Origin: Paracoccaceae bacterium
Lineage (GTDB): Bacteria; Pseudomonadota; Alphaproteobacteria; Rhodobacterales; Rhodobacteraceae
Reading direction: 5' to 3'
DNA length: 64,000 bases
Assembly: GCA_030066855.1 (NCBI GenBank)
Contig: JASJAU010000006.1
Location: forward strand, 47,694-111,693
Shown here: piece by piece, positions 28,202 to 37,840 of the stretch
Position numbering within the stretch: position 1 is the first letter of the stretch
Layout of the letters: each line of letters begins with the position of its first letter
Notes under the pieces: model-generated
What the model was told of the DNA's origin: nothing
The model's database searches: none
Seen by the model: only the letters and a program-made list of their open reading frames with translations
Made by a program: the position numbers and the translations under genes

Positions 28202-28781
28202 GCAATATGATAGGCGTGCACTGCGAGACCGCTCAAGTCTGAAGCAACATCGAAAGGAAACCAGAAGCTTTTCGAAGGAGAACCGTCAAGCGAAGGCTCA
28301 ATTGATCCGACAATCTGGTGTCATCCGCCATAGGAGACATCAGGTGCTCACTCAATACGACGCCACTATCCTCGCAGGGTTGCCAACCCAGAACGTCACT
28401 CCCGGTTTGCGAAAGCAGTGCGAGGAAATGAACTGTGCTTCAGCCGAAGTTCATCGGAAGGACCATTCCGAAATCTCTCGGCTCAGCATCTTGCTCGAAC
28501 CAGTAGCACATGTTGTGGCAGCAGTCCGAGCACTACCAGGCCTCGGTGGACGGCAACGTCAGTTCGGCCCTTCGATTAAGGCACAAAGCCGCACCACTTG
28601 ACCGTCCGCTTTGGGCTCGGAACATTCGTTCGCCGCAGTGCGCCCGAATATCAGCTTAGGGCCGGAGGCTTCGGTTTGCCCGGCCAAAACAAACGGCAGC
28701 CAGGTCAGAAAAGCGGTCACTCACGCTCGCTCCAAACAGGCATCCGCCCCATCCTCCGCCCTGTCCTCCCTCGCAACCGCG
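28202..28781. other. 580-bp stretch without a convincing gene
   Basis: Only weak open frames occur. A plus-strand frame at 28200-28601 lacks a ribosome binding site and any recognisable motif. The stretch holds an inverted repeat ATGAACT (28428-28434) / AGTTCAT (28448-28454) and degenerate repeat copy 2. Base composition is lower in GC than the flanking genes. It probably contains the promoter of the hydrolase fusion gene and decayed sequence. Confidence 0.55.
28602..28668. repeat. Degenerate dispersed intergenic repeat, copy 2
   Basis: Shares TGGGC, GTTCGCCG and AATaTCAG with copy 1, and CGTTC, CGCAG, CGAAT and TC-GCT with copy 3. Together with copy 1 it brackets the hydrolase fusion gene. 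Confidence 0.5.
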
Positions 28782-29198
28782 CTACCCGTCGCGCCCGGGC
28801 TCGTTCGGGTCGCTTGAATAGAGCGCGATCTTGTTGCCCTGCGGGTCGCGGAGGTAGGCGACGTAGAAGTGCGGCCCGTATGACGCGCGGAAGCCCGGCT
28901 GACCCTCATCGGCGCCGCCTGCGGCCAGCGCGGCGGCGTGAAGCGCGCGGACCTGGCTTTGGCTCTGCGCTTCGAACGCCACCATAAAGCCGTTGCCCGC
29001 AGAGGCCGGACCGGCATCAAAAGGGGATTTGACGTAGAAATCCGGTTGAGCGGGAGACTGTCCCGGTTCCACGGGCAGCACGTAGCTCAGGTCGCCGTGG
29101 TACTTTTCCACCACGTACCCAAGGGCCGGCAGGAAGGCCGAATAAAACCGTTCCGCCCGGGCAATGTCGTCGGTTCCAACGGTCACATAGCCAATCAT
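28782..29198 (-). CDS. VOC family (glyoxalase/dioxygenase superfamily) protein
   Basis: A 138-residue vicinal-oxygen-chelate fold protein. The N-terminal beta-alpha unit GYVTVGTDDIARAERFYSAFL and the C-terminal FYVAYLRDPQGNKIALYS are characteristic. The metal-ligand glutamate usual near the C-terminus is replaced in this NKIALY context. No substrate can be assigned. GGAG lies a short distance before the ATG. Confidence 0.82.
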   Translation of the reverse strand: MIGYVTVGTDDIARAERFYSAFLPALGYVVEKYHGDLSYVLPVEPGQSPAQPDFYVKSPFDAGPASAGNGFMVAFEAQSQSQVRALHAAALAAGGADEGQPGFRASYGPHFYVAYLRDPQGNKIALYSSDPNEPGRDG

Positions 29199-29321
29199 TC
29201 CGCGCTCCTTTTCGGAGGTTCTGGGTGTTTGCTTGAGATCCCGGGCCGGGTGTAGGTCATTGCCGCATGTCGCTCAACAGATGAGGCTTTCCGCGTCCGG
29301 CATGCCCGCCGGGGGCCGCGC

Positions 29322-30182
29322 CTACTCGAACCAATCGACGATTTGCTGCGCCATCCACTCATTCACCTCAATCACGTCCGCGACCGGCACCTGCGCGTAA
29401 GGCGTGGCGTTCATGTAAGGCGGGGGTCCGAACTCCGGCGCGACGCCCAGATCCCGGCCCTCGGCCTCGGCGGTCCGCATCGTCTCGGACCACCAGCCAC
29501 GGTGCAGCTCCACATGCGGTTGCCAAACCGGGTCCCGGGGATCGGGGACTTGCGGTCCCTTCTCGTGGCCGACGCGCGCATGGAGATGATCGGAGCGGCG
29601 GGAGGCCTCGAGAAACAGGTCCCCCACGTCATCCGGCCAGCGGTCGACGACCGGCATCCAGTGGCTGAGATCGCTGGTCAGCCGCATCTCCGGCAGCGCC
29701 TCCAGCAGATCCCGCGTGGCCCATGGGGTGTACAAAGGGCGACCCCGATGGGTTTCGAACATCGGATGGACTCCCGCGTCCGACGCGGCGGCCATGCAAT
29801 CGCGAAAGAACGCAACCGAAGTCGAATGATCGAAGCTGTCCGCGCCGCCGTGGACCGCCGCGCGGGGCGCTCCCAGCTCGACCGCCACCGCGAGCTGCTC
29901 GCGGAAGCTCTCGAGATGAAGCGCCGCGTCGCCGTAGTCGCGGGGCTCAACAGGCCGCGTGGCGATCAGCGGCATGACCTTCAGCCCGGTCTCTTCCAGC
30001 ACCGGGGCGAGCGCGCCCATCTGACCGTCGAGGCCCCCGGGCAGGCCCGCCGCCATCGGCACGGCGAACTCGACACCGTCATAGCCTTCTGCCGCCGCGT
30101 CACGCGCGAAGGCGGCGAGGTCGGGCCAGGGTAGATCGGGTCCGACAAGTCCCCAGGCTGTGCGGAAATAGGTGAGAGCCAT
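29322..30182 (-). CDS. Sugar phosphate isomerase/epimerase-type TIM-barrel protein
   Basis: A 286-residue xylose-isomerase-like TIM barrel. Metal-ligand candidates appear in order: Glu in PMFETHRGR, Asp-His in TSDLSHW, His in HLHARVGH and Glu in VAPEFGPPPY. This is the pattern of the AP-endonuclease family 2 / sugar isomerase superfamily. The substrate is unknown, although carbohydrate is likely. Its start is 5 bp from the priA stop, so the two are probably co-transcribed. Confidence 0.82.
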   Translation of the reverse strand: MALTYFRTAWGLVGPDLPWPDLAAFARDAAAEGYDGVEFAVPMAAGLPGGLDGQMGALAPVLEETGLKVMPLIATRPVEPRDYGDAALHLESFREQLAVAVELGAPRAAVHGGADSFDHSTSVAFFRDCMAAASDAGVHPMFETHRGRPLYTPWATRDLLEALPEMRLTSDLSHWMPVVDRWPDDVGDLFLEASRRSDHLHARVGHEKGPQVPDPRDPVWQPHVELHRGWWSETMRTAEAEGRDLGVAPEFGPPPYMNATPYAQVPVADVIEVNEWMAQQIVDWFE

Positions 30183-30187
30183 AAGAC

Positions 30188-32377
30188 TCAGTAGAAACTC
30201 TGCGGATCAATATCAATCGAAAGCCTCAGGTTCGACGGCAGCTTCACCTGCCCGACCCATTCGGCAAGGGCGCCCTGCAAGGGCGCCGTTTTCTCCGCTT
30301 TCACCAAAAGCCGGACCCTGTGCCGCCCCCGTATCCGCGCAATCGGCGCGGGCGCCGGGCCGAAGACCTCGGCGCCGATCCGTTTGAGCGGCTGGCTTCG
30401 CTCGGCCAGCGCCTTTCCCAGATCAAAGACCTCCTGCACGTCCGGTGACGAGAGGACGATCCCCGCCAACCGCCCGTAAGGCGGCACGCCAACACGTTTC
30501 CTCTCGTCGGCCTCGGCCCGCCAGAACGCCTCTTCCTCGCCCGACAGGATCGCGCGGATGACCGGATGCTCGGGCTGATAGGTCTGCAAGAGCGCGACAC
30601 CTGGCCTGTTGGCGCGCCCCGCCCTGCCGGAGACCTGTCGCATGAGCTGAAACGTCCGCTCGGCGGCGCGCAGGTCCGAGCCTTGCAGCCCGAGATCGGC
30701 GTCAATCACGCCGACCAGCGTCAGAAGCGGAAAGTTGTGCCCTTTGGCGACGATCTGCGTGCCGATCACGATGTCGGCGCCGCCGGCCGCGATCTCCTCG
30801 ATCGCCGACTTCAAGGCCCGGGCAGACCCGAATAGGTCCGAAGACAAGACCGCCACTCGCGCCTCGGGGAACAGCTCCGCCACCTCCTCCGCCAGCCGCT
30901 CCACCCCCGGGCCCACAGGCGCCAGCCGATCCTCGGCCCCGCAGGAAGGGCAGACCGTCGGCATCGGCTTGGTCTCCCCGCACTGGTGGCAGACCAGCCG
31001 TTTGAGAAACCGATGCTCGACCACCCGCGCATCGCAATGATCGCAACCGATCTGATGACCGCACGCCCGGCAGATCGTGACCGGCGCATAGCCCCGACGA
31101 TTGAGGAACAGGAGCGATTGCTCCCCCGCATCGAGCCGCGCCCGCACCTCCCGCGTCAGCGCTTCCGAGATCCAGCGGGTCGATGGCAGCGCCTCCTCGC
31201 GCATGTCGATCGCTGCAAGCTCCGGCATCACCGCCTCGCCGAACCGCGCAGTCAGATCGAGCTTCTTGTACTTCCCCGCCTCCACATTCGCCCAACTTTC
31301 GAGTGACGGCGTCGCCGAGGCCAGAACCACCTGCGCCCCGGTGATCGAGGCCCTGAGAACCGCCATGTCCCGCGCGTTGTAAAGAACACCGTCCTCCTGC
31401 TTGTAGGACGTGTCGTGCTCCTCATCGACGACAATCAGCCCGAGCTCCCGAAACGGCAGGAACAGCGCCGAGCGCGCCCCGACCACGAGTTGGGCGCCCC
31501 CCTCGCCGACCATCTTCCAGGCCCGCCGCCGCTCGGTCATGGTCACGCCGGAATGCCACTCGGCGGGCTTGGCGCCGAACCGCGCCTCGACCCGCGTCAG
31601 GAACTCCGCCGTCAGCGCGATCTCCGGAAGGAGCACCAGCGCCTGCCGCCCGGCCTTAAGGCAGGCGGCGACCGCCTCCAGATAGACTTCCGTCTTGCCA
31701 GAGCCGGTCACACCCTTCAGGAGCGTGGTTCCATAGTCTCCCGACGCGACCCCGGCCTTCAGCGCCTCCGCCGCCTCGCGTTGCTCTTCGGTCAGTTCAT
31801 GCGCCGCCTCTCCCGGCTCGAGACGGGGGTAAGGGAGGTCGCGGGGGCTCGCCTCCTCGGCCACCACGCCCTGCTTGACCAGGCCCTTCACGACCGAGGT
31901 CGAAACCCCAGACATCTCCGCCAGCTCTGAGAGCGTGAAGGCCAGACCGCCGTATTGCTCCAATGTCTCCATCACGCGTCGCCGCGCGTCGGTCCAGCGG
32001 TCGGGCGCGCCCGTGCCTTTGCGGTAGACTGTCCGCATCGAGGGCGGATCGCCAAGGCCCGGCGACCGGGTCGCGAGCCGCAGCATCGCGGGCATCGGCG
32101 TCAGCGTGTACTCGGCGGCGCGGGTCAGGAACTCGGCCATCTCCTCGCGCATCGGCGCAGCATCGAGCACGCGGATCACCGAGCGGACCTTGGCGAGGTC
32201 GTAGCCCCCCTCGCCCTCGCCCCAGACGACGCCCAGCACCTTGCGCGGCCCGAGCGGCACCTCAACAAAGGCGCCGGTCAGGCACCCGCCTTCGGGCGCC
32301 TTGTAATCCAGCGTCCGGTCGAGCGGCTGCGTGGTCAGGACCGAGATCAGATCGCCTTCGTCGAAATGCCGGATCAC
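30188..32377 (-). CDS. priA: Primosomal protein N' (replication restart helicase PriA)
   Basis: An SF2 helicase of about 729 residues that reloads the replisome at stalled forks. It shows the N-terminal DNA-binding domain ([18 protein letters not shown]), Walker [10 protein letters not shown], the DEEH box [15 protein letters not shown], and paired zinc-binding CxxC motifs ([24 protein letters not shown]) inside the helicase core. The open frame extends to 32551 with low-quality sequence. The start is placed at GTG 32377, just before the conserved N-terminus, but its ribosome binding site is weak, so the exact start is uncertain. Confidence 0.92.
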   Translation of the reverse strand: MIRHFDEGDLISVLTTQPLDRTLDYKAPEGGCLTGAFVEVPLGPRKVLGVVWGEGEGGYDLAKVRSVIRVLDAAPMREEMAEFLTRAAEYTLTPMPAMLRLATRSPGLGDPPSMRTVYRKGTGAPDRWTDARRRVMETLEQYGGLAFTLSELAEMSGVSTSVVKGLVKQGVVAEEASPRDLPYPRLEPGEAAHELTEEQREAAEALKAGVASGDYGTTLLKGVTGSGKTEVYLEAVAACLKAGRQALVLLPEIALTAEFLTRVEARFGAKPAEWHSGVTMTERRRAWKMVGEGGAQLVVGARSALFLPFRELGLIVVDEEHDTSYKQEDGVLYNARDMAVLRASITGAQVVLASATPSLESWANVEAGKYKKLDLTARFGEAVMPELAAIDMREEALPSTRWISEALTREVRARLDAGEQSLLFLNRRGYAPVTICRACGHQIGCDHCDARVVEHRFLKRLVCHQCGETKPMPTVCPSCGAEDRLAPVGPGVERLAEEVAELFPEARVAVLSSDLFGSARALKSAIEEIAAGGADIVIGTQIVAKGHNFPLLTLVGVIDADLGLQGSDLRAAERTFQLMRQVSGRAGRANRPGVALLQTYQPEHPVIRAILSGEEEAFWRAEADERKRVGVPPYGRLAGIVLSSPDVQEVFDLGKALAERSQPLKRIGAEVFGPAPAPIARIRGRHRVRLLVKAEKTAPLQGALAEWVGQVKLPSNLRLSIDIDPQSFY

Positions 32378-32472
32378 CGTTTGTCCCGAGGCTTGGTTTG
32401 GGGGTTCAGCCCGAGGGCCGGTTCCGGTATCAGTGCCACGAAACCGAACGCCGACGCCAGAGGGGCCAGCCG

Positions 32473-33126
32473 ATGAAGTTCTTCGTAGACACCGCCGACA
32501 CCGACGCCATCCGCGAGCTGAATGAGCTGGGCATGGTCGATGGTGTGACAACCAATCCGTCGCTTATCATGAAATCCGGGCGCGATATCAAAGAGGTGAC
32601 CAAAGAGATCTGCGACATGATCCCCGGCCCTGTTAGCGCCGAGACGGTCGCGACTGACGCGGACGGCATGATCGCAGAGGGGTTAGAGTTGAAAAAGATC
32701 GCCGACAACATCGCGATCAAGGTGCCACTGACCTGGGCCGGGCTGAAGGCCTGCAAGGCGCTCACCGATCAGGGCCACATGGTCAACGTCACGCTCTGCT
32801 TCTCGCCGAACCAGGCGCTTCTGGCCGCGAAGGCCGGCGCGACCTTCATCTCGCCTTTCGTCGGGCGGCTCGACGACATCAACCTCGATGGCATGGACCT
32901 GATCGCTGACATCCGCGAGATCTACGACAACTACGGGTTTGAGACACAGATCCTCGCTGCCTCGATCCGGTCGGCCAATCACATGACCAAGGCCGCCAAG
33001 ATCGGCGCCGACGTGGCCACCGCGCCGCCCGACGTCATCCGCAAGATGGCCGCGCATCCGCTAACCGACAAAGGGCTGGACGCTTTCCTCAAAGACTGGG
33101 CGTCGACCGGGCAAAAGATCCTCTGA
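32473..33126 (+). CDS. Fructose-6-phosphate aldolase / TalC-type transaldolase
   Basis: A 217-residue class I aldolase of the small transaldolase subfamily, starting [16 protein letters not shown], with [13 protein letters not shown], the Schiff-base Lys in [12 protein letters not shown], and [10 protein letters not shown]. Transaldolase and fructose-6-phosphate aldolase activities cannot be separated from sequence here. The open frame continues upstream to 31963 as a shadow of priA. The ATG at 32473 has GAGGGG about 7 nt upstream. Divergent from priA. Confidence 0.92.
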   Translation: MKFFVDTADTDAIRELNELGMVDGVTTNPSLIMKSGRDIKEVTKEICDMIPGPVSAETVATDADGMIAEGLELKKIADNIAIKVPLTWAGLKACKALTDQGHMVNVTLCFSPNQALLAAKAGATFISPFVGRLDDINLDGMDLIADIREIYDNYGFETQILAASIRSANHMTKAAKIGADVATAPPDVIRKMAAHPLTDKGLDAFLKDWASTGQKIL

Positions 33127-33809
33127 GCGTATCGGCGGTCATAGCCGATCTACAGGCCATCGCAGACCCGGCGGAGGTTGAGAGAGTCCGGCGCTTCTTC
33201 AAAGGCGGCGACCCGGGGACGCGGGTCATGGGCGTCCCCATCGGCAAGGTATTTCCGGTCGCCAAGCGCTACCGGGACCTATCCCTGGAAGAGGTCGAGA
33301 CCTTGCTGGAGGACCCGCGCTACGAGGTCCGCATGGCCGCCGTCGCGATCCTGGACTTCAAGGCGCAGCGCAAGCTGGCGGAGACTGATCGGATGGCGCT
33401 CTTCGACCTCTATCTCCGCCGTCACGACCGCATCAACAACTGGGATTTGATCGACCGCGCCGCGATCCGGGTCGTGGGCGAGCACCTCGTCGACAAGGAC
33501 CGCTCGGTGCTGGACGACCTTGCCGCCTCAGATGACCCGCACCGGCGCCGCACCGCCATCGTGGCCTGCCATGCCTTCACCAAGCGGGGCGAGCTAGGCG
33601 ACATCTTTCGCATCGCAACCCGGCTCGCGGACGATCCTGACGAATACGTGCAGAAAGCAATCGCCTCCTGGACGCGCGAGGCGGGGAAGCGCGATCAAGG
33701 GGCGCTCGTTGCGTTCCTGATGGAAAACAAGGGTCGGCTGAAGCGAAGCACGATTACGGGCGCGTCAAAGCTCCTGCCGGAGGATCTGCGGGCGGAAGTG
33801 CGCGGTTAG
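33123..33809 (+). CDS. AlkD-like DNA alkylation repair (HEAT-repeat) protein, probable CTG start
   Basis: From the first ATG (33228) the product would be 193 residues. The same frame upstream encodes family-like sequence ([19 protein letters not shown]) with no ATG, GTG or TTG. A CTG at 33123 overlaps the transaldolase stop by 4 bp (CTGA), the same geometry as ATGA junctions elsewhere in this window, and gives 228 residues, the usual AlkD length. Conserved parts are [37 protein letters not shown] and [11 protein letters not shown]. AlkD proteins remove positively charged alkylated bases. Tail-to-tail overlap with the next gene is 4 bp. Confidence 0.72.
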   Translation: MSVSAVIADLQAIADPAEVERVRRFFKGGDPGTRVMGVPIGKVFPVAKRYRDLSLEEVETLLEDPRYEVRMAAVAILDFKAQRKLAETDRMALFDLYLRRHDRINNWDLIDRAAIRVVGEHLVDKDRSVLDDLAASDDPHRRRTAIVACHAFTKRGELGDIFRIATRLADDPDEYVQKAIASWTREAGKRDQGALVAFLMENKGRLKRSTITGASKLLPEDLRAEVRG

Positions 33810-34387
33810 ATACCCGCCTCCTCGTCGAAGATCCGGCAGTTCCAGGCCTTCTGCGCATCGCTCAGGCTGTCCCAGACATTCGCCTTCGCCGCTTCGAAAT
33901 CGGTCACCGCGAACGTTGTTTCCACCGTTCCCATGCCGATCGAGGCGCCGTCCCAGTCAACAAGCAGACCCGTGTCCTCAAGCACCTTCTCGGCTTGAAC
34001 CAACACTTCGTTGCGCTGATCGAGCGCATCTTCCGGCGACCGGTCGCCAATGTCCCACTGGATGCAGAGATGGGCAGGGTCTACACCGGCGTCGCCCGCG
34101 ACGGCATCCTCCGCTTGAGCGGCTTCGATCTCGGCCGCAAGCTGAGCAGCCTGTTTCTTGGCGATCTCTGCGACCAGCATGTCCTCGCCCGGCCGCAGCT
34201 CGCGATACCCCTTGGCCCGGTACTTCGCGATCTGGCTTTCGAGGATCTGCTCGCTTGCCGGCGGCAAGCTAATGGTCGCCTCGCAACCCAGAATGCCGAA
34301 CGACACGTAGCTCTGGCCATTCGCGTCCGTTCCGCATTTCCAGACAGACGGCATGTCCTCTTCGAGGTTATAGAGCTCGATCCGCAT
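33806..34387 (-). CDS. Conserved acidic hypothetical protein
   Basis: A 193-residue soluble acidic protein with no recognised domain. Residues 5-40 look beta-rich (DMPSVWKCGTDANGQSYVSF), the middle has an Ala/Glu-rich helix (EIAKKQAAQLAAEIEAAQAE), and the C-terminus contains WDSLSDAQKAWNCRIFDEE. AGGAG lies 8 nt before the ATG at 34387 (a TTG at 34390 is adjacent). It lies downstream of argF on the same strand with 76 bp between. Confidence 0.72.
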   Translation of the reverse strand: MRIELYNLEEDMPSVWKCGTDANGQSYVSFGILGCEATISLPPASEQILESQIAKYRAKGYRELRPGEDMLVAEIAKKQAAQLAAEIEAAQAEDAVAGDAGVDPAHLCIQWDIGDRSPEDALDQRNEVLVQAEKVLEDTGLLVDWDGASIGMGTVETTFAVTDFEAAKANVWDSLSDAQKAWNCRIFDEEAGI

Positions 34388-34463
34388 CAAATTGACTCCT
34401 GCTCAGTGCGCAGACGAATCTGATACCAAATCCTGACCTTTTTATGACAGTAGAGTCAGAGAC

Positions 34464-35390
34464 TTAGACACCGAGGCACCAGCGCATGATCGCCTTTTGC
34501 GCGTGCAGCCGGTTCTCGGCTTCGTCAAGGATCACCGAATGCGGGCCGTCCATCACCGCGCTCGTCGCCTCCTCGTCCCGGTGCGCAGGCAGGCAATGCA
34601 TGAACAAGGCGTCGTCCTTGGCATGCGCCATGAGCTCCTCGTTGACCTGATATGGGCGCAGCTGGTTGTGCCGACGCTCCTTTGTAGTCTGGCTATCGTG
34701 CATCGAGACCCAGGTGTCGGTGACCACAAGATCGGCGCCGCTTACTGCCGAGGCCGGGTCGCGCACGATCTCAACGCGCGAGCCCTTCGATCGCGCCAGT
34801 TCCAGAAATTCCCTTTCAGGATCAAGCGTTTCCGGCCCCGAGAAAGTCAGGTCGAACCCGAATTGCCCTGCAGCATGGGCGAAGCTGGCGAAGACGTTGT
34901 TGCCATCGCCGCACCAAACGACCTTCTTGCCCACAATCGGGCCCCGATGCTCCTCGTAGGTCATCACGTCGGCCATGATCTGGCAGGGATGCGTGCGGTT
35001 CGTCAGCCCGTTGATCACCGGCACCGTTGCGTGGTCGGCGAGCTCCAGAAGCGCCTCCTCCTCGAACGTCCGGATCATAATCAGATCGACGTAGCGCGAG
35101 AGCACGCGGGCCGTGTCGGCGATGGTCTCGCCATGGCCCAGTTGCATCTCGCTGCCGGAAAGTACCAGCGTCTCCGCCCCCATCTGCCGTGCGCCCACGT
35201 CGAAAGAGACGCGCGTCCGGGTCGAAGGCTTTTCGAAGATGAGCGCCACCATGCGCCCGGCAAGCGGCAGATCGTCGTCGGGCGCCGCCTTGGGCAGGCC
35301 GTCCCGTGCCATCTTCATCGCGCGGGCACTGTCGATCATCGACCTCAGCGCCTGAGGGTCGGTTTTGTGGATGTCCAGAAAATGCGTCAT
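34464..35390 (-). CDS. argF: Ornithine carbamoyltransferase ArgF
   Basis: A 308-residue enzyme making citrulline from ornithine and carbamoyl phosphate. The carbamoyl-phosphate motif [24 protein letters not shown], the ornithine-side VTDTWVSM, and [11 protein letters not shown] are all present. It follows argD by 54 bp on the same strand and forms an arginine operon with it. carB, which supplies carbamoyl phosphate, lies at 58.9 kb. Confidence 0.97.
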   Translation of the reverse strand: MTHFLDIHKTDPQALRSMIDSARAMKMARDGLPKAAPDDDLPLAGRMVALIFEKPSTRTRVSFDVGARQMGAETLVLSGSEMQLGHGETIADTARVLSRYVDLIMIRTFEEEALLELADHATVPVINGLTNRTHPCQIMADVMTYEEHRGPIVGKKVVWCGDGNNVFASFAHAAGQFGFDLTFSGPETLDPEREFLELARSKGSRVEIVRDPASAVSGADLVVTDTWVSMHDSQTTKERRHNQLRPYQVNEELMAHAKDDALFMHCLPAHRDEEATSAVMDGPHSVILDEAENRLHAQKAIMRWCLGV

Positions 35391-35444
35391 CGAACGTCAC
35401 CTTGGCGCGGTCGCGCCGTTGAGTTTTTGGCCAGGAGGAAGATG

Positions 35445-36629
35445 TCAGGCGGGCGCCTTCGCGGCCTCGACCGCCACTGCGGCGCGGTCCAGACGCACCG
35501 CGGCCTCGTCTATCTCCTCGTCTGTGATGTTCAGGGGCGGCAGGATGCGCACCACGTTGTCGGCGGCGGGCACGCCGAGCACTTCGGCTGCATAGCCCGC
35601 GGCAATCACATCTGCGTTCGGAGCCTTGCACTTCAGCCCCAGCATGAGGCCAGAGCCCCGCACGCTCTCGAACACCTCCGGGTGGCCGGCGACGACGCCT
35701 TCGAGCCTCTGCCGGAGCCGCCCTGCCTTGCGCCGAACGTCGGCGAGGAAGGCCTCGTCCGCGACGATCTCCATCACCTTTTTGCCGACGGCCATCGCCA
35801 GCGGATTGCCGCCGTAGGTCGAGCCATGGCTGCCCGCCGTCATCCCCGCAGACGCCTCGGCCGTCGCCAGGACCGCCCCCAGAGGGAAGCCCCCGCCGAT
35901 CCCCTTGGCGACCATCATGATGTCGGGGGCGATGCCCGCCCATTCATGGGCGAAGAGCTTGCCAGTCCGCCCGACGCCGCATTGCACCTCGTCAAAAATC
36001 AGGAGCGCGCCCGTTTCGTCGCAGAGATCGCGGAGACCTTTAAGGCATTGGTCAGGCACGGGCACGATCCCGCCCTCGCCCTGCACCGGCTCGATGATCA
36101 CGGCAGCCGTCTTGTCGGTGACCGCGGTCTGGATGGCCTCGTGATCGGCGAAGTCGATTTGAATGAACCCGGGCAGAAGCGGCCCGAACCCCTTGGTCAG
36201 CTTCTCGGCCCCCGCTGCCGCGATGCCAGCCGAGGACCGGCCGTGGAAGGAGCCGGTGAAACCAACGACTTCGTTCCGCTCCTCGCCTTTCTCGTGCCAG
36301 TATTTCCGCGCCATCTTGACCGCCAGCTCGCAGGCCTCGGTGCCGGAGTTCGTGAAGAACACAGTGTCGGCGAAGGTTTCCTCGACCAGCCGGTCCGCCA
36401 GCGTCTCCTGGCCCGGGATGTGGTAGAGGTTAGAGGTGTGCCAGAGCTCTCCCGCCTGATGGGTCAGCGCGCCCACCAAGGCGGGGTGGGCGTGACCAAG
36501 CACGTTTACCGCGATCCCCGCGCCCAAATCGAGGTATCGCCGCCCGTCCTCTGCAATTAGCCAGGCGCCTTCGCCTTTAACGAACCGCATCGGCGCGCGG
36601 GAATAGGTTGGCAGGATCGAGGAGGTCAT
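35445..36629 (-). CDS. argD: Acetylornithine aminotransferase ArgD
   Basis: A 394-residue class III PLP aminotransferase. [33 protein letters not shown], the cofactor Asp in [14 protein letters not shown] and the Schiff-base Lys in [15 protein letters not shown] are visible. The frame extends to 36683, but AAGGAG lies 7 nt before the ATG at 36629, which begins the family N-terminus. First gene of argDF. Confidence 0.96.
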   Translation of the reverse strand: MTSSILPTYSRAPMRFVKGEGAWLIAEDGRRYLDLGAGIAVNVLGHAHPALVGALTHQAGELWHTSNLYHIPGQETLADRLVEETFADTVFFTNSGTEACELAVKMARKYWHEKGEERNEVVGFTGSFHGRSSAGIAAAGAEKLTKGFGPLLPGFIQIDFADHEAIQTAVTDKTAAVIIEPVQGEGGIVPVPDQCLKGLRDLCDETGALLIFDEVQCGVGRTGKLFAHEWAGIAPDIMMVAKGIGGGFPLGAVLATAEASAGMTAGSHGSTYGGNPLAMAVGKKVMEIVADEAFLADVRRKAGRLRQRLEGVVAGHPEVFESVRGSGLMLGLKCKAPNADVIAAGYAAEVLGVPAADNVVRILPPLNITDEEIDEAAVRLDRAAVAVEAAKAPA

Positions 36630-37074
36630 GAAACCGCTCCTTCTCGGGTCGGAATGTGAGACGTGCCAAGCGGCGACGCCCATGTCAATGAAGTCAGGAG
36701 GATGGATGCGCGAAACGAGACGCTGGATCAGCGTCGGCGTCGGAAGCCTGTTTTTCGGGTCATCATCATGCGCGACCGCCTACGCCAAAGCGCTGCACGT
36801 GTCGAGCGCTATATGGCGGCGAGGATTAGAAGTGTCAGAAACGCGAGCGCTGTTGGCAGTCGATAAAGGATCATCGGGGTCTCGATCGGTCGTTTGTCGG
36901 GCGCAGATCAACCGGAGAATCCGGCTGATTTAAGACGAAATGCCGGCAATGCGCTGTCAGGGCGGCGGTCGTTGCGTTGCCGATGAGCGACGCCTCGCGC
37001 CATGGCGCCACCCGCCCTTGTAACCGGACCAGCGGTGACTAGAATAAGAGCCTTCCAAGGAAAGGTGCGCAGGC
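36630..37074. other. 445-bp argD/gcrA divergent intergenic region
   Basis: No convincing gene. A perfect Shine-Dalgarno AGGAGG (36696-36701) precedes ATGs at 36702 and 36706, but the resulting 54- and 75-residue frames show no recognisable motif and overlap each other. A single GANTC site (GAATC, 36917-36921), the CcrM methylation sequence read by GcrA in alphaproteobacteria, lies about 155 bp before the gcrA start. Promoters for argD (minus) and gcrA (plus) must lie here, but no clear hexamers stand out. Confidence 0.45.
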
Positions 37075-37614
37075 ATGTCGTGGACGGACGAGCGGGTTGA
37101 GTTGCTGAAAAAGATGTGGGGCGAAGGCCAGTCGGCCAGCCAGATCGCCAAAGAGCTTGGCGGCGTGACCCGGAACGCCGTGATCGGCAAGGTGCATCGT
37201 CTCGGCCTCTCGAACCGCGCCGGCGCCGCGCCGGCCCCCGCGCCGGAGAAGAAGCCGGCGAAAGCCGCCACCGCCAAGGCAGCGCCAAAGACCAAGCCGG
37301 AAGAGAAGGTGATCGAAGTTACGGTGCAGCCCCGGAAGCCCATCGTGCCCGCCGGCCAGCCCCTGCCGCCCCAGCCGTCGGCGAACGAGATCAGCCCCGA
37401 GACGCTCGCCAATGTCCGCGAGGTCGAGAAGACGGCCAAGCGGATCACCCTCATGGAGCTGACCGAACGCACCTGCAAATGGCCGATCGGCGATCCGGCC
37501 ACGGACGATTTCTGGTTCTGCGGATTGGCAGTGCAGCAGGGCAAGCCTTACTGCGAGGCGCATGTCAGTGTGGCGTTCCAGCCGATGTCGAACCGGCGCG
37601 ACCGGCGTCGCTGA
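37075..37614 (+). CDS. gcrA: GcrA-family cell cycle regulator
   Basis: A 179-residue regulator. The N-terminal DNA-binding domain MSWTDERVELLKKMWGEGQS and GGVTRNAVIGKVHRLGLSNR (1-46) is nearly invariant in alphaproteobacteria. A low-complexity Ala/Pro/Lys linker (50-105) follows, then the C-terminal sigma-70-interacting domain with CKWPIGDP, FWFCG and YCEAH (about 138-166). In Caulobacter GcrA binds RNA polymerase and activates promoters carrying CcrM-methylated GANTC. Confidence 0.95.
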   Translation: MSWTDERVELLKKMWGEGQSASQIAKELGGVTRNAVIGKVHRLGLSNRAGAAPAPAPEKKPAKAATAKAAPKTKPEEKVIEVTVQPRKPIVPAGQPLPPQPSANEISPETLANVREVEKTAKRITLMELTERTCKWPIGDPATDDFWFCGLAVQQGKPYCEAHVSVAFQPMSNRRDRRR

Positions 37615-37840
37615 AACCGCAGCAGCCGACGTCAGACCCGGCGCGCCGCGAGCGAAAGGCTTAACGCTGGCGACAAGCAATCGCCTCCCCGGCACACAAC
37701 CAAGTTTACGCCTGGTCAATCAGGCGGTCTCGCGCTAACCTTCCCCTGTTTTCAGGGTCCGTCGGGACCGCCTATCGCTTTTTTTTCCCGGTGGCTTCAG
37801 AAAGCCCAGACGCCACTACGTCGGGCGCATGGGGGGAAAA

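Noticed and set aside
28200..28601. Plus-strand frame of 133 codons in the gene-poor patch
   Set aside because: No ribosome binding site, no recognisable motif and composition like non-coding DNA.
34497..36560. Plus-strand open frame of 687 codons antisense to argF and argD
   Set aside because: Typical GC-rich antisense shadow: no motif, Arg/His-rich composition, and both genes on the other strand are clearly real.
37755..37786. GGTCC/GGACC stem and T8 run after gcrA
   Set aside because: The T run lies 9 nt away from a 5-bp stem, so it does not fit an intrinsic terminator.
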